Assembly: GCA_019912315.1 (NCBI GenBank)
Contig: JAIOJA010000016.1
Location: 124,001-188,000 of the forward strand
DNA length: 64,000 nt
Direction: 5' to 3'
Source of the DNA: Planctomycetota bacterium
Lineage (GTDB): Bacteria > Planctomycetota > UBA8742 > UBA2392
Shown here piece after piece: positions 49,540-61,576 of the stretch (position 1 is the first letter of the stretch; the number at the start of each line of letters is the position of its first letter). Both the position numbers and the translations under genes were made by a program. A model generated the notes under the pieces. The model had not been told where the DNA came from and searched no databases. It saw only the letters and a list, made by a program, of their open reading frames with translations.

Positions 49540-50553
49540 TCAGCTCTGGCCCTGGGTCATGCTGCCCATCTTCATCATTTTTGCCATCTGCGGCAGTGGC
49601 GGGTCGAAGAAATCCAGACGCATGGCCTCGCAGATCCTGGCGGTTTCTTCGACGATCCGGGTGCACTCTTTGTGAATCCCGGCTTTTGCGCTAGTGATAT
49701 CCTCGATCTTCGTATCCGCCAGTCGTGCGTGAAGCGCGCCCAGCAACTCCGCTGACTGTTCTCCGATTGGCCCGGAATCGGCTCCGCGCACCCGCTGGAT
49801 GAAGTTTACGGCACGCCCGATGCAGTGCAGGATGCTGCGCGGAAAGTCGGGCTCAAGAATCAGAAAGCCTGCAATCGAGGGTCCGCCGAACTGCACGCCG
49901 GACTTCTTGAAAAAACTCTCGTAGCCCGAGCACGACCGCAACAGCGCGATCCACTCGATGCCTTCTTCGAGCGACTCTTTGTCCGGGCGCGACGGCCCCA
50001 TGGCATGGTACTTCACGTCGAGCACACGGGCGGTCTGGCTGGCGCGCTCCAGCAACATGCCAAGCCGCATGAAGTTGAACGGGTCGTTGTGCATCACGGT
50101 GTTGTGTGTCAGCCCGTGAAACAGCGCGCACTGCTCTTTGACCTCGGAGTAAAACTGGTGCGGGTCCCTGGCGAAGCTCTTCTGCCCGCTTTCACCGAGC
50201 CACAGCCAAAAGGCGTTCAGCGCTTCCCACATTTCGAGGCTGATGGTGTCGCGAATGCTGCGGGCATTTTCCCGCGCCCAGCGAAGCGAACTCATGATCG
50301 ACACCGGGTTCTCTTCGTCGAACACCATGTAGTTCTGAACCGCCTGGGCGTCATCGGCCGAGTCCGCGCCGAACCTCTCTATGAAGCGGGGCTCTTCGCC
50401 GGCCACGATCAGTACGGGGCGCCAGCGTTCCTGGTCGTTCGTCTGCGTGTCGAGTACAACCAATAGATTGACATCGAGCAGGCGTGCGACGTTCTCCACG
50501 CGCTCCATGTAGCGGTAAAGCCAGAAGCAACTGTCTGCCACGCGTGAGATCAT
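49540..50553 (-). CDS. Alpha-E domain protein (COG2307/DUF403)
   Basis: [30 protein letters not shown]; start overlaps upstream stop as ATGA. Confidence 0.9.
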   Translation of the reverse strand: MISRVADSCFWLYRYMERVENVARLLDVNLLVVLDTQTNDQERWRPVLIVAGEEPRFIERFGADSADDAQAVQNYMVFDEENPVSIMSSLRWARENARSIRDTISLEMWEALNAFWLWLGESGQKSFARDPHQFYSEVKEQCALFHGLTHNTVMHNDPFNFMRLGMLLERASQTARVLDVKYHAMGPSRPDKESLEEGIEWIALLRSCSGYESFFKKSGVQFGGPSIAGFLILEPDFPRSILHCIGRAVNFIQRVRGADSGPIGEQSAELLGALHARLADTKIEDITSAKAGIHKECTRIVEETARICEAMRLDFFDPPLPQMAKMMKMGSMTQGQS

Positions 50554-52055
50554 CCCATCACCCATGTGTCTTTGCTGCCGCCACCCTGGCTCGAATTCAC
50601 CACGTAGCTGCCTTCAACCAATGCAACCCGAGTCAGCCCACCGGGCAGCACCCAGGAATCTTTGCCTGTCACGATATACGGGCGCAAGTCAACGCGGCGC
50701 GGCCGCATATCGGACCCCGACCACGTCGGGCACGTGCTGAATTCGACACGAGGTTGTGCGATGTAGCCGCGCGGGTTGGCGCGAATCTGTTCCGCGAATG
50801 CGTCCCGTTCCTTCTTGGTTGCCTGCGGCCCCATCAACATGCCGTAGCCGCCGCTTTCGTCGACGGATTTGACGACCATCCTGGACAGATTCGCCAGTAC
50901 ATGTTCACGGTCTTTGTCGCGGGCACAGATGAACGTCTCGACCTGATCAAGGATCGGCTCTTCACTAAGGTAGAAGCGGATCATGTCCGGCACGTAGGGA
51001 TACACGGCCTTGTCGTCGGCCACGCCGTTGCCGATTGCGTTGGCCAATGCAACGTTACCCTTCGCGTAGGCGCCCATGATTCCGGGCACGCCCAGCAATG
51101 AGTCGGGGCGGAATACCTTCGGGTCCATGAACTGGTCATCGACGCGGCGGTAGATGACGCCGACGCGCTGCGGGCCCTTGGTTGTCTTGACGAATACTTT
51201 GTCTTGCCAGACGAACAGGTCCTGTCCCTGTACCAGCTCACACCCCATGCTGCGGGCGAGGAAGCTGTGCTCAAAGTAGGCCGAGTTGAACGGCCCCGGC
51301 GTCAGGATCAGCAGACGCGGCGCCACACCTTCGGGGGCGACGCCGGTCAGGGCTTCGCGCAGTCGCAACGGGTACTCGTCTACGTTGCGGACCTTGGCCT
51401 GTGTGAAAACCTTCGGGAACACGCGCTTCATGATGCGGCGGTTTTCCAGCACGTAGCTGACACCGGAGGGGGTGCGGATGTTGTCTTCAAGCACGCAGAA
51501 GCTGCCGTCCGGACGCCGGATCAGGTCGATGCCGGCTACGTGCACATACACGCCGTTCAGCGGCTTGATGCCTTTGACCTGTTTGAGAAATCCCTTGCTG
51601 CCTTCAACAAGCTCGCGCGGGATGACGTTCTCTTTCAGCAGGCGTTGTTCGCCGTAGACGTCCGCAAGGAACATGTTCAGTGCACGGATGCGCTGCGTGA
51701 GACCGCGCTCAAGACGAGGCCAGTCGCTGCCGGATACAGGGCGCGGAATCAGATCGAAGGGAAAGATCTTCTCTTCGCCCCGTTTGTCCGAGTAAACCTT
51801 GAAGGTGATGCCGCCCTTCAGAAACGCCGCGTTGGCGAGTTTCTGCCGCGCTTTGAACTCACCGGCACCAATCGAATCAATCGAGTTTACAAGCGCACCC
51901 AGCGCACCGTGGGGCGCACCGTCGACGCCGAACAGCTCGTCGAAGCAGTTGCCCAGTGGTTTGTAGCCTGAAAATACGTTGTTCGCGGCTGCCTGTTTGC
52001 CGCGCCCCTTGGGCGCCTTTTTGCTCTCAGCCACGAACGCTCCAGTCCATGCCAT
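50550..52055 (-). CDS. Circularly permuted type 2 ATP-grasp protein (COG2308)
   Basis: [99 protein letters not shown]. Confidence 0.93.
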   Translation of the reverse strand: MAWTGAFVAESKKAPKGRGKQAAANNVFSGYKPLGNCFDELFGVDGAPHGALGALVNSIDSIGAGEFKARQKLANAAFLKGGITFKVYSDKRGEEKIFPFDLIPRPVSGSDWPRLERGLTQRIRALNMFLADVYGEQRLLKENVIPRELVEGSKGFLKQVKGIKPLNGVYVHVAGIDLIRRPDGSFCVLEDNIRTPSGVSYVLENRRIMKRVFPKVFTQAKVRNVDEYPLRLREALTGVAPEGVAPRLLILTPGPFNSAYFEHSFLARSMGCELVQGQDLFVWQDKVFVKTTKGPQRVGVIYRRVDDQFMDPKVFRPDSLLGVPGIMGAYAKGNVALANAIGNGVADDKAVYPYVPDMIRFYLSEEPILDQVETFICARDKDREHVLANLSRMVVKSVDESGGYGMLMGPQATKKERDAFAEQIRANPRGYIAQPRVEFSTCPTWSGSDMRPRRVDLRPYIVTGKDSWVLPGGLTRVALVEGSYVVNSSQGGGSKDTWVMG

Positions 52056-52143
52056 TGGTAGATAGTCGCGGGCATTGTACTGTTATTCCCCCGCTTTTGG
52101 GACTCTGTGCCCGCGGGGCTCTCTCAGCAAGGCAGTAAATCCA

Positions 52144-55100
52144 ATGCGCGTTCGAATCAAACATGTCACCCGCTACCTCTATGGAGCGGAAGTTGTTCTC
52201 GGCCCGCAGCTGGTGCGCCTGCGTCCGGCGGAACACGCCCGGGCGAAGTTGCTGTCGTACAATCTCGACATCTCGCCAGAGTGCGAAGTTCGATGGCAGT
52301 ACGACCCGTGGGGCAACCAGATTGCGCGCCTCACCTTCGGCAAGGGCGTCAAACCACACGAGTTCTGCGTTACCGTCGATGCATCGTTCGACATTCGCCC
52401 GGTCAATCCGTTCAACTTCTTCATTGATGACCGCTGCACCGAAGTACCGTTCGACTACCCCGACGGGATGCAGGCCGAGCTGACACCATTCCTGAAACAT
52501 GCCAAGCCGTCTGCGCGACTGGCCGCCTTCGTCAATCAAGTTCCGTTTGAAGGCAAGCCGACGGATTACCTCGTCGCGCTGAACACGCACGTTGCAAAAT
52601 CAATTCGCTACATCATCCGCAATGAGCCGGGAATCCAGACCAGCGAAGAGACGCTGGAGAAGGCCTCCGGTTCATGCCGCGACAGCGCGATTCTGCTGGT
52701 GGACTGCCTGCGTACTCACGGCATCGCGGCGCGATTCTGCAGCGGCTATCTCGTGCAGCTTGCCGACGAAGGCAACATTCCGGACATCGCCAAGGGCGTG
52801 TCCAGCGACGTGCTGGACCTGCACGCCTGGGCCGAGGCGTACATCCCGGGCGGTGGCTGGGTCGGGCTGGATGGAACTTCCGGGCTGCTCTGTGGTGAAG
52901 GGCACATCCCGCTTGCCAGTACCGTGAACCCCGAACTGGCAGCGCCGATTGCCGGTACATCAAGTATCGCCGCGAAAAACTTTGAGTTTGAAATGAGCGT
53001 CACGCGGCTGGGTCACGAGCCAAGCCCGCGCAAGCCATACACCGACGAGCAGTGGGAAGCACTTTGCGCTGCAGGCGAACGCGCCGACAAGGCAATCATC
53101 GACCAGGGCCTTCGCCTCACGATGGGCGGCGAGCCGACGTGGACATCACGTGAGCACCCGGGGTTGCCGGAATGGAACACCGAGGCGCTGGGTGACAGTA
53201 AGTGGCGGCAGGGCCTGCGGCTGGCACGCCAGCTCCAGACGCGCCTCGGTGACCAGCCACTGGTCATGCAGCACATGGGCAAGCTGTACCCGGGCGAAAG
53301 TCTGCCGCGCTGGGTACTCCGCCTGTTGTGGCGGGCCGATGGCTTACCCTGCTGGCAGGCTTCAGAGTTGCTTGACCTTTCGGACCGCCAACCCGGCTCC
53401 GAACCCGTACTGTGCACCGAGCCGGAGATCGCACAGGCGCGCAAGTTTGCGCAGCATCTGGCCAATGAGCTCGGCGTTAAGAGCGACCTGATCGCTGGCT
53501 TCGAAGACCCTTGGGTCTTTCTGGCGCGCGAAGAAAATCTACCCACCGACGTGGACCCACTCACGGCCGACCTCAGCGATTCCGAAGAGCGCAGGCAACT
53601 CGCGCGCGCACTCTCAAGGGGCCTTAATAAGGAAGTCGGCTACGCCATTCCGCTGCGCCGCGAAGAGGGCGGCTGGAAAACAAGCAAGTGGAGCTTCCGC
53701 CGCAAGCACTGCTTCCTGATACCCGGCGACAGCCCGATGGGCCTGCGCCTGCCGCTTGACCGTATCCACGGTGTCGCGCCCGAGGATCACCTTCGCGACC
53801 GAACCATGCCGCAGCCGGGTTTGCCCGACTTCGGCCAGCAAAGAGTTCAGCGCGCGACCGACGTCGTCAGTCCCGGCGCTCAACCGTCAGACGACTCAGG
53901 TGAAGTCATCCGAACCTGCCTGTGTGTTGAACCTCGTGACGGTGCACTGAACATCTTCATGCCGCCGGTTACGTCAGGCGATGACTTCCTGGAATTACTG
54001 AGCGCCGTCGAAGCGACGGCCGTCAGCATGAGCCAGAAGATCCGCGTGGAAGGCTACCCGCCGCCGCGCGATCCCCGGATTCAGGAGTGCCTGGTTACGC
54101 CCGACCCGGGTGTCATTGAGGTAAACCTGCCGGTCACCGAAAAGCTGGCTGACTACACGCACTTGCTGGAAGTCATCAACGACGCGGCCAATCACGCCGG
54201 GCTGAGTACTGAAAAGTACCAGTTGGACGGGCGAGAAGTCGGAAGCGGCGGCGGCAATCACTTGACCCTCGGGGGCCCGACTGCGGTCGAGAGCCCGTTC
54301 CTGAAGCGTCCTGACCTGATTGCGAGCCTGCTGCGATTTGCGCAGAACCACCCCAGTCTCAGTTACTTGTTCACGGGGCTGTTCGTCGGGCCAACGTCAC
54401 AGGCACCGCGCCTTGATGAAGCGCGGATGGATACGCTGTACGAACTCGAGATCGCACTCAACCGGCTGACGGAAAAGTCCGGGCATGGTGCGCCGTGGTT
54501 CACAGACCGCCTGCTGCGCAACCTGTTGACGGACCTTTCGGGCAACACGCACCGCACGGAATTCTGCATCGACAAACTGTACAGTCCGGATGGACCGGCT
54601 GGCCGTCAGGGGCTGCTTGAATTCCGCGCGTTTGAAATGCCGCCCCATGAGCGCATGGCGACGGCGCAGATGCTGCTGGTGCGCTCGCTGGCCGCAAGGT
54701 TCATGAAGCAGCCGTATACCGAGCCGCTGGTTCGCTGGGGCAGCCGCCTGCATGACCAGTTCATGCTGCCGCATTACCTGTGGTCAGACTTCAAAGACAT
54801 CGCGCACGACCTGGCGCTGCATGACCTGCCCATTGACCTTGAGTGGTATCGCCCGTTCCTTGACTACCGCTGCCCGCGCGCGGGTGAGCACCAGATTGAA
54901 GACCTCGGCATCGAAGTCCGCATCGCGCTTGAGCCGTGGATCGTGCTGGGCGAGCAGGCCACCACGGGCACTGTTTCCCGCTACGTTGATTCCAGCGTTG
55001 AGCGTCTTCAGGTCAAGCTCACCGGGCTGACTGAAGGTCGACACGTGGTCACCGCGAACGGCTGGCAGGTTCCGTTGCGCGCGACGGGCGTGGCCGGAGA

Positions 55101-55452
55101 GAGCGTCGCCGGGATCCGATTCCGCGCGTGGCAGCCGCCGCATTGCCTTCAGCCTCACATCGGCGTTCATCATCCGCTGCGCATTGACATCATTGATACC
55201 TGGGGCAAGCGTGCGCTCGGTGCGGCGACGTACCATGTAGTTCACCCCGAAGGCCGAGGCGTTGACGAGCCGCCCCTGACCGCATTCGAGGCCGCGGCCC
55301 GCCGTGCGGAGCGGTTCACCGTGCTGGGGCACTCACCCTGGCCGGCCGAGATCAAACCGACCGTCCCGCATGGGGATCAGCCGGTGTCATTCGATTTGCG
55401 CCGCTACGACCTCGGACGCACGATTCAGGATGACCAGCCCAAGTCCTCGTGA
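52144..55452 (+). CDS. Transglutaminase-like domain fused to DUF2126 (COG4196)
   Basis: [83 protein letters not shown]2126 [38 protein letters not shown]. Confidence 0.92.
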   Translation: MRVRIKHVTRYLYGAEVVLGPQLVRLRPAEHARAKLLSYNLDISPECEVRWQYDPWGNQIARLTFGKGVKPHEFCVTVDASFDIRPVNPFNFFIDDRCTEVPFDYPDGMQAELTPFLKHAKPSARLAAFVNQVPFEGKPTDYLVALNTHVAKSIRYIIRNEPGIQTSEETLEKASGSCRDSAILLVDCLRTHGIAARFCSGYLVQLADEGNIPDIAKGVSSDVLDLHAWAEAYIPGGGWVGLDGTSGLLCGEGHIPLASTVNPELAAPIAGTSSIAAKNFEFEMSVTRLGHEPSPRKPYTDEQWEALCAAGERADKAIIDQGLRLTMGGEPTWTSREHPGLPEWNTEALGDSKWRQGLRLARQLQTRLGDQPLVMQHMGKLYPGESLPRWVLRLLWRADGLPCWQASELLDLSDRQPGSEPVLCTEPEIAQARKFAQHLANELGVKSDLIAGFEDPWVFLAREENLPTDVDPLTADLSDSEERRQLARALSRGLNKEVGYAIPLRREEGGWKTSKWSFRRKHCFLIPGDSPMGLRLPLDRIHGVAPEDHLRDRTMPQPGLPDFGQQRVQRATDVVSPGAQPSDDSGEVIRTCLCVEPRDGALNIFMPPVTSGDDFLELLSAVEATAVSMSQKIRVEGYPPPRDPRIQECLVTPDPGVIEVNLPVTEKLADYTHLLEVINDAANHAGLSTEKYQLDGREVGSGGGNHLTLGGPTAVESPFLKRPDLIASLLRFAQNHPSLSYLFTGLFVGPTSQAPRLDEARMDTLYELEIALNRLTEKSGHGAPWFTDRLLRNLLTDLSGNTHRTEFCIDKLYSPDGPAGRQGLLEFRAFEMPPHERMATAQMLLVRSLAARFMKQPYTEPLVRWGSRLHDQFMLPHYLWSDFKDIAHDLALHDLPIDLEWYRPFLDYRCPRAGEHQIEDLGIEVRIALEPWIVLGEQATTGTVSRYVDSSVERLQVKLTGLTEGRHVVTANGWQVPLRATGVAGESVAGIRFRAWQPPHCLQPHIGVHHPLRIDIIDTWGKRALGAATYHVVHPEGRGVDEPPLTAFEAAARRAERFTVLGHSPWPAEIKPTVPHGDQPVSFDLRRYDLGRTIQDDQPKSS

Positions 55453-55456
55453 CGGC

Positions 55457-57550
55457 ATGCCTACGGAACTCGACAAAGCCATCGCCAATCACGACGCGCG
55501 GCTGATTGCCGCCGGGCTCGATATCTGGATCGGAGGCGAGCCAACGTTCACCGATCGTGAATCGTTCGAGCCTGCCTGGAATCACGCTGCACTCGGCGCG
55601 AACAAAGAAGCCCGCGCGCGACAAATGCTGGCCCTGCGGGCAAAGCGGCACCCCGGTGCACTGATCGTCAGGACCATTGGTCGCCAATACCCCGGCGAAG
55701 ACAGCCCGCGCTGGAGCTACGGTCTCTACCGTGACCGCAGCGGCCAGCCCCTGTGGAATGGGCCGCGTGACCCGCTGTCTTTACCGGCGCCTGTCGTCGA
55801 GTGCGCTTCGGATGCGCATCTGCGGGCAAGGGATGCGCTTGTGGGCCAGCTTGCTCGTGGCGGATATGCGGTGTGCACTTTCATGGGCACGGACCAGACT
55901 GCGCGACTGGTCTTCGCTGCGGGCAGAGACAAACCAATACCCGAGCAGGATTCCCGATTGCACCGCGCATCGCTTCACGGGCGCAAGCTCAGCGAAGGTG
56001 GCGCAATCGACGATCTGGCCACTGACGGATTCTACCTCTGCGCCTTCTCCGTGAATGAAAGCTGCCTTCGCCTTGAGATGCCCTCGTTCCCTGACGTAGC
56101 GACGTTTCGGGCATTCATTGGAATCGTCGAAACAGCTCTCTCTGACCTGCCCGCGCTTGTGCTGGCAGGGTTCGCGCCACCGGTTGATGCAGGTGTCACC
56201 TTCGACACTTACACACCCGACCCAGCGGTCGTGGAAGTGAATATGGCGCCAGCGCCAAGCCTGCGGTCGTTCACAGACTGCAACGCGGAACTGTATCAGG
56301 ATGCACACGGCGCACAGCTCAGCAGCCAGCGCCTGCTGTACAACGGTGTCGTGGCGGATTCAGGCGGAGGCGGCCACATCACGCTGGGCGGACGCACACC
56401 CGCCGACAGCCCGTTCCTTCAATACCCGCATCTGTTGCCAGGGTTGATCTGCTACTTCAACGCGCACCCCAGCTTGAGCTATCTCTTCGCCGTGGACGCC
56501 GTCGGCTCATCCAGCCAGTCGCCACGCGGCGATGAAGGTGTTCGCGAGAGCTTCGAAGAATTGCAGGTGGCGCTACAGGCCGTAGAGGCCATGAACAAGC
56601 CTTCTCCGGAAGTTCTCTGGCATTCACTCGCGCCCTTCATGGCCGACCGCACAGGCAACACGCACCGAAGTGAGATCAACGTCGAAAAGCTGTGGAACCC
56701 GTGGCTGCCCGGGCGTGGGCGTCTCGGCGTGGTCGAATTCCGGGCGTTTCGAATGGCACGCACGCCTGCAGAAGCGGCGGCGCTGGGCGCACTGTTGCGC
56801 TCAATTGTTGCGATGCTGGCACAACCGCAGGCCCAGCGCGGCTGGCGACTGAAGGATTGGGGCAGCGAGTTGCACGATCGCTTTGCACTGCCGTTCTTTC
56901 TGCTTGAAGATTTGCGCACAGTGCTGGCTGACCTCGCAGCGTCTTCCTTTGAACTGGCCGAGGCGTTGCAACAGCTTCTGCTGGACCACAGCCATCGAGA
57001 AATCGGGATCCACGCGTGCGGACCGGTCAAGCTCATTGTTCGGCGCGCGATTGAGTTCTGGCCGCTGGTCGGGGATGCGGCCTCGCAAGAAAGCCACGGC
57101 GCGCGCCTGATTGACGGCAGCACGCAGCGGATCGAGCTTGTGTTGCGACATGGCACGGGCGACGCAAGCGACCTCGATGGCTGGGAACTCCAGTACGGAA
57201 ATTTCAGCACCAGTCTCCCGGTTTCTGACGACGCTCAGGGCTCGGCCGCGATACTGGGAGTCCGATACCGGGCGTTCCTTCCTAGGATCGGGCTTCACCC
57301 GACCATCCGGGTGCAATCGCCGTTGCGATTCGTACTCGTCAACCGAACGCGCCGGCAGGCATTTGCCATCGTCCTTCATGAGTGGCAGCCTGAAGCCCTG
57401 CCCTATGACGGCCTACCTGCTGATGAACATGCCGCGAGCGCGCGGCGCCGCGAACGGCTGGCAGTCTCGACTCTCGCGGAAATCCCGAACACAGCGTCGC
57501 CTCCGACTGGCGCGCGCTCGCCCTGGTGCCTGGACGTCAGGCGCTGCTGA
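55457..57550 (+). CDS. Stand-alone DUF2126 paralog
   Basis: [70 protein letters not shown]; start 55457 (alternative 55430). Confidence 0.82.
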   Translation: MPTELDKAIANHDARLIAAGLDIWIGGEPTFTDRESFEPAWNHAALGANKEARARQMLALRAKRHPGALIVRTIGRQYPGEDSPRWSYGLYRDRSGQPLWNGPRDPLSLPAPVVECASDAHLRARDALVGQLARGGYAVCTFMGTDQTARLVFAAGRDKPIPEQDSRLHRASLHGRKLSEGGAIDDLATDGFYLCAFSVNESCLRLEMPSFPDVATFRAFIGIVETALSDLPALVLAGFAPPVDAGVTFDTYTPDPAVVEVNMAPAPSLRSFTDCNAELYQDAHGAQLSSQRLLYNGVVADSGGGGHITLGGRTPADSPFLQYPHLLPGLICYFNAHPSLSYLFAVDAVGSSSQSPRGDEGVRESFEELQVALQAVEAMNKPSPEVLWHSLAPFMADRTGNTHRSEINVEKLWNPWLPGRGRLGVVEFRAFRMARTPAEAAALGALLRSIVAMLAQPQAQRGWRLKDWGSELHDRFALPFFLLEDLRTVLADLAASSFELAEALQQLLLDHSHREIGIHACGPVKLIVRRAIEFWPLVGDAASQESHGARLIDGSTQRIELVLRHGTGDASDLDGWELQYGNFSTSLPVSDDAQGSAAILGVRYRAFLPRIGLHPTIRVQSPLRFVLVNRTRRQAFAIVLHEWQPEALPYDGLPADEHAASARRRERLAVSTLAEIPNTASPPTGARSPWCLDVRRC

Positions 57551-57648
57551 CCCGCATCACGAACTATCCAGCGCCGGCACTGGATCACCATCCCCGGTAT
57601 CGCCATCATGGCAACGCTCACTTGGAACAACGCTGCGCGGAGGTGTCT

Positions 57649-58095
57649 GTGGAACATACCTGGCAGGTGCGGGTCAGCGGTCGGCCCGGCGCTGACGCCG
57701 ATGTGTTCGTGCGCAAGCAGAAGTTCAAGGTCGGTGTACCGATTCAGTTCGATGCCGAGTACAGCAGCGTAACAGCCATTGAGCAGCTTCTGGGTGCCTT
57801 CGGCGCCGACCTGTGCCAGGGCCTGCTGCTGCGGGTCAGAAAGCGCCGACTCGAAGTTGACGGTGTGGAGGCCGTGGTGGAGGGGCGCCTCAACAATCCG
57901 CTGGTCTATCTCGACGTGGTGGGCGAATCCGGACATCCTGGTCTTGAATACTTGACAGCGCGCGTCTACGTCAGCACCCTGCACAGCGACGCCGAGCTGC
58001 AGCCGGCCTGGGAGGAGACATTGAAACTCTCCCCCCTGGTCAACACTCTGCGCAACTGCGTAACGATGGACCTTTCATTCAAACCGGCGCTCTGA
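57649..58095 (+). CDS. OsmC-like protein
   Basis: TAIEQLLGAFGADLCQGLLLRVRKRRLEVDGVEAVVEGRL...LSPLVNTLRNCVTMDLSF; GTG start preceded by GGAGG. Confidence 0.65.
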   Translation: MEHTWQVRVSGRPGADADVFVRKQKFKVGVPIQFDAEYSSVTAIEQLLGAFGADLCQGLLLRVRKRRLEVDGVEAVVEGRLNNPLVYLDVVGESGHPGLEYLTARVYVSTLHSDAELQPAWEETLKLSPLVNTLRNCVTMDLSFKPAL

Positions 58096-58398
58096 TATGC
58101 ATAGGCCGGTGCTAAGTTACGGCCGGGGGCGCCCGGGCACAGAACGCCCTCGAACCGTTTTGCTGCGGCGGCTCTTTCCGGTGAGCCCGCCTGGCGGTCT
58201 TGCCGCGGAGAGTTGGCCATGCCAATGCGCTGATGAATCCAGCTCGCGACGCGCGGAGTTTCCGCGCCGCTGACTCGTCCCGCGCCGACCTTCGCCGTGC
58301 CCGCGTTGGTCTGATTTGCATTTTTCTATCCGCTTCCCACATACGGCGTCCCGCAAGGGGCGCCGGTTTCATTTGTCGTAACCCGCAAGGAGCAACCC

Positions 58399-59223
58399 AT
58401 GAACAAGCCGATCCTGGTCGGTGCCGTCCTGTATGAGCCCAAGGTCTCCGTGATCTGGGACATCATCCGTGACTTCTTTGAATCCAACGGCTGCCCGATG
58501 GATGTGGTGTTCTACACCAACTACGAACTCCAGGTGGAGGCGCTGCTCAAGGGACACATCGAGATTGCCTGGAATTCGCCGCTGGCCTGGGTCGATGCCC
58601 AGCGCCAGTCCGGCGGCAAGTGCCGCGCCATTGCCATGCGCGACACCGACCGTGACCGCGTATCGCACCTCGTCGTGGCCAGCAACTCCGGCATCAACGA
58701 CATCGCCGACCTGAAGGGCAAAACCGTAGCAGTCGGCGCCAAGGACTCACCCCAGGCCAGGCTGATCCCGCTGGGGCTGCTCCAGCGCCACGGGTTGACA
58801 CCCGGCAAAGACGTCACAGTCAGACGCTTCGACGTGCTGGTCGGCAAACACGGCGACCACATCGGCGGCGAACTCGACGCCTTCAAGTGCCTTCAGGCAG
58901 GCGAGGCCCAGGCCTGCGCCATGCTTGATATGAACTGGGACCGCTGGAGCAGCGACGGCACCATCGACCCTTCACGTTTCAAAATCCTTGCCACCACCGA
59001 CCGCTTCGACCACTGCGTGTTCACCGTGCGCGAGAATTTCGACGACGACCGCGAAGCCCAATGGCTCAAGGTCCTGTACAGCATGTCCTACGACAACCCC
59101 AAGCATCGCGAAATGATGGACATGGAAGGCCTCAAGAAATGGGAGCCCGGCCGCACCAGCGGCTTCGGCCCGCTGACTGAAGCTGTCCAGAAGCTCCAGT
59201 ATTTTGAAGGGAGCGAAGCATGA
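58399..59223 (+). CDS. PhnD-like substrate-binding protein without an obvious signal peptide
   Basis: GHIEIAWNSPLAWVDAQR, DLKGKTVAVGAKDSPQARLIPLGLL; N-terminus MNKPILVGAVLYEPKVSVIW is not signal-like. Confidence 0.8.
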   Translation: MNKPILVGAVLYEPKVSVIWDIIRDFFESNGCPMDVVFYTNYELQVEALLKGHIEIAWNSPLAWVDAQRQSGGKCRAIAMRDTDRDRVSHLVVASNSGINDIADLKGKTVAVGAKDSPQARLIPLGLLQRHGLTPGKDVTVRRFDVLVGKHGDHIGGELDAFKCLQAGEAQACAMLDMNWDRWSSDGTIDPSRFKILATTDRFDHCVFTVRENFDDDREAQWLKVLYSMSYDNPKHREMMDMEGLKKWEPGRTSGFGPLTEAVQKLQYFEGSEA

Positions 59224-60383
59224 GCAGCCTGCCACTTTTCCCTGTAACCATGGTGGGCTCCTGGCCGCGACCGCAGACACTGCTGCGCTCCCAGAAACTC
59301 AAGCGCGCCGGCAAGCTCGATCCCGACGAGTTCGAGAAGCAGGCCGACGAAGCCGTGCTCGATGTGCTGGCCGCCCAGCAGCGCGCGGGAGTGGACGTCG
59401 TAACCGACGGCGAGCAGCGCCGCGACAACTTCTACTCGTTCGTGGCCGAGAAGCTTTCCGGCATCAAGATCATGACCATGGCCGAGCTGATCGACGTAAT
59501 CGAAGACAAAGAAGCGTTCGAGAAGATTCTGCAGACGCTGGACGTGCCGGCCTACTCGCTCAGTAACCCGACCTGCGTGGGTCGTATTGAGCGCCGCACG
59601 CCCCTGGCCCTGGACGAGCTGCGCTTCCTGAAACAGCTAACGGACAAGCCCGTAAAAATCCCGCTGCCCGGCCCCTACCTGCTGACGCGGGCCATGTTCG
59701 TCCGCGAGGTAACAGGCAGCGTGTACCCCAACAAAGAAGCGCTGGCCGTTGACGTCGTGCGCATCCTTCGCGAAGAACTCGAAGACCTGCTGCGCGAGGG
59801 TGCCGACTTCATCCAGTTCGATGAGCCGGTACTTACCGAAGTCGCCTTCTCCTCGGGCCAGACTCGAACCTTCATGTGCGCGTCTCTGGCTGCAGGCGGC
59901 GACCCGGCCGAAGAACTGGAGTTCGCGGTCAAACTGATGAACCAGGTGCTGGAGGGCTTTGAGGAAGCCGACACCGGGCTGCACATCTGCCGCGGCAACT
60001 GGAGCCAGGACGAGACCACGCTGCTGCGGGGCAACTACTCGCCTTTGAAGCCGTGGCTCGAACGCCTGAAGGTAAAACAGCTGGTGCTTGAGTACGCCAC
60101 GGAGCGCGCGGGCGACGTCATGCGCTTTGAGGGCAAGTCACTCGGGCTGGGTGTTGTCAACCCGCGCACCGAACACACCGAGACGCCGGAAGAAGTCATC
60201 GCCCAGGTCGAAAAGGCGCTGGAGTTCTACCGCCCCGATCAGCTCTGGCTCAACCCCGACTGCGGCTTCGGGACGTTCAGCAACAGCCCCGTAAACACGG
60301 CGCCGCTCGCCGAGGCCAAAATGAAGGCCATCGGCGACGCGGCCGCAATCCTTCGCAAACGATTCCCAACCAAACAGGAGTAA
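59220..60383 (+). CDS. Cobalamin-independent methionine synthase II-like (MetE C-terminal family) protein
   Basis: VTMVGSWPRPQTL, IQFDEPVLTEVAF, GLHICRGN, LVLEYATERAGD, LWLNPDCGFGTF (Zn ligands conserved); ATGA overlap upstream. Confidence 0.9.
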   Translation: MSSLPLFPVTMVGSWPRPQTLLRSQKLKRAGKLDPDEFEKQADEAVLDVLAAQQRAGVDVVTDGEQRRDNFYSFVAEKLSGIKIMTMAELIDVIEDKEAFEKILQTLDVPAYSLSNPTCVGRIERRTPLALDELRFLKQLTDKPVKIPLPGPYLLTRAMFVREVTGSVYPNKEALAVDVVRILREELEDLLREGADFIQFDEPVLTEVAFSSGQTRTFMCASLAAGGDPAEELEFAVKLMNQVLEGFEEADTGLHICRGNWSQDETTLLRGNYSPLKPWLERLKVKQLVLEYATERAGDVMRFEGKSLGLGVVNPRTEHTETPEEVIAQVEKALEFYRPDQLWLNPDCGFGTFSNSPVNTAPLAEAKMKAIGDAAAILRKRFPTKQE

Positions 60384-60387
60384 CACA

Positions 60388-61539
60388 ATGGCAAACCCAT
60401 GGAAGCTGGACGCGGCCGGACAGGCCCTGCTGGAAAAGGCCGACGCTGTCGCACGCGAAGTAATCGCACCGGCAGCCAAAGAGCTTGACGAAAAGGCGCA
60501 GTTCCCCAAAGCGGCCATCAAAGCTATGCGCGACGCCGGCCTGCTGAAGCTGGTCAGCGCCAAAGACGTCGGTGGCCACGGCCAGGGCCTGCGCGCCGGG
60601 GTTGCAGTCTGTGAGCGCTTCGCCCGCGACTGTGCCTCGACAGCAATGATCACCAAGATGCACTTCTGCGGTACAGCCGTGATCGAGGCCCACGGTATCC
60701 CCGAGTTACGCAAAGCGATCAGTGAGCAAGGCAAGGTAACTACGCTTGCCTTCAGCGAATACGGCTCACGCAGCCACTTCTGGATTCCAACCAGCACCGC
60801 CACGCGCGATGGCGACAACGTAAAGCTGACGGCGGCGAAGCAGTTGATCACCTCAGCGGGCGAGTGCGACATCTACGTCTGGTCAAGCAAGCCCACTGCG
60901 GGGGAAGGCCTCAGCAGCATCTGGGCGGTGCCGGTAGATGCGCCCGGTATCAAGATTCAGCAGACGTACGCTGGGCTCGGTCTGCGCGGCAACGCGTCGT
61001 CACCCATCAATGCGACCAACGTGGAGATCCCCGCCAACTGGGCACTGGGCGAAGACGGCAAGGGCTTCGACCTGATGATGGGCGTCGTCATACCATGGTT
61101 CAGCCTGCAAAACTGTGCCGTGTCAGTGGGCATGATGGAAGGCTGTCTGGAACGCACCATCAAGCACGTCACGAACGGCAAGTTCGCCTACAACCAAACG
61201 GTAATCGCCGACATTCCTCAGGTTCGCGGCTGGCTGGCACGCGCCCGCAACAAGATCGACATGGTGCGCTGTCACTTGCTCGATTCGATTGACGCCATCG
61301 AGCAGGGCCGCGAAGACGCCACCCTGCGCGTGCTGCAGTCGAAGGTGATCGGTGCGGAAACTTCGCTTGAGGTGCACGATCTGTGCATGCGCGTCAACGG
61401 CGGCGCGGGTTACCGTAAGGACAACGAGGTCGAGCGTTTCTTCCGCGACAGCCGTGCAGCCTCTGTGATGGCACCGGTTTCAGACGCCCTCTACGATTTC
61501 ATCGGCAAAGCCGTGTGCGGGATGCCGGTGTTCGGTTAG
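60388..61539 (+). CDS. Acyl-CoA dehydrogenase family protein
   Basis: FPKAAIKAMRDAGLLKL, AFSEYGSRSHF, GLGLRGNASSPI, VNGGAGYRKDNEVERFFRDSRAASVM. Confidence 0.9.
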   Translation: MANPWKLDAAGQALLEKADAVAREVIAPAAKELDEKAQFPKAAIKAMRDAGLLKLVSAKDVGGHGQGLRAGVAVCERFARDCASTAMITKMHFCGTAVIEAHGIPELRKAISEQGKVTTLAFSEYGSRSHFWIPTSTATRDGDNVKLTAAKQLITSAGECDIYVWSSKPTAGEGLSSIWAVPVDAPGIKIQQTYAGLGLRGNASSPINATNVEIPANWALGEDGKGFDLMMGVVIPWFSLQNCAVSVGMMEGCLERTIKHVTNGKFAYNQTVIADIPQVRGWLARARNKIDMVRCHLLDSIDAIEQGREDATLRVLQSKVIGAETSLEVHDLCMRVNGGAGYRKDNEVERFFRDSRAASVMAPVSDALYDFIGKAVCGMPVFG

Positions 61540-61545
61540 AGGCAA

Positions 61546-61576
61546 GGAAGGGGGCCGGATCACCGGCCCCCCTTCC
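61546..61576. terminator. GC-rich hairpin after acyl-CoA dehydrogenase gene
   Basis: ggaagggggccgg-atca-ccggccccccttcc. Confidence 0.6.
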
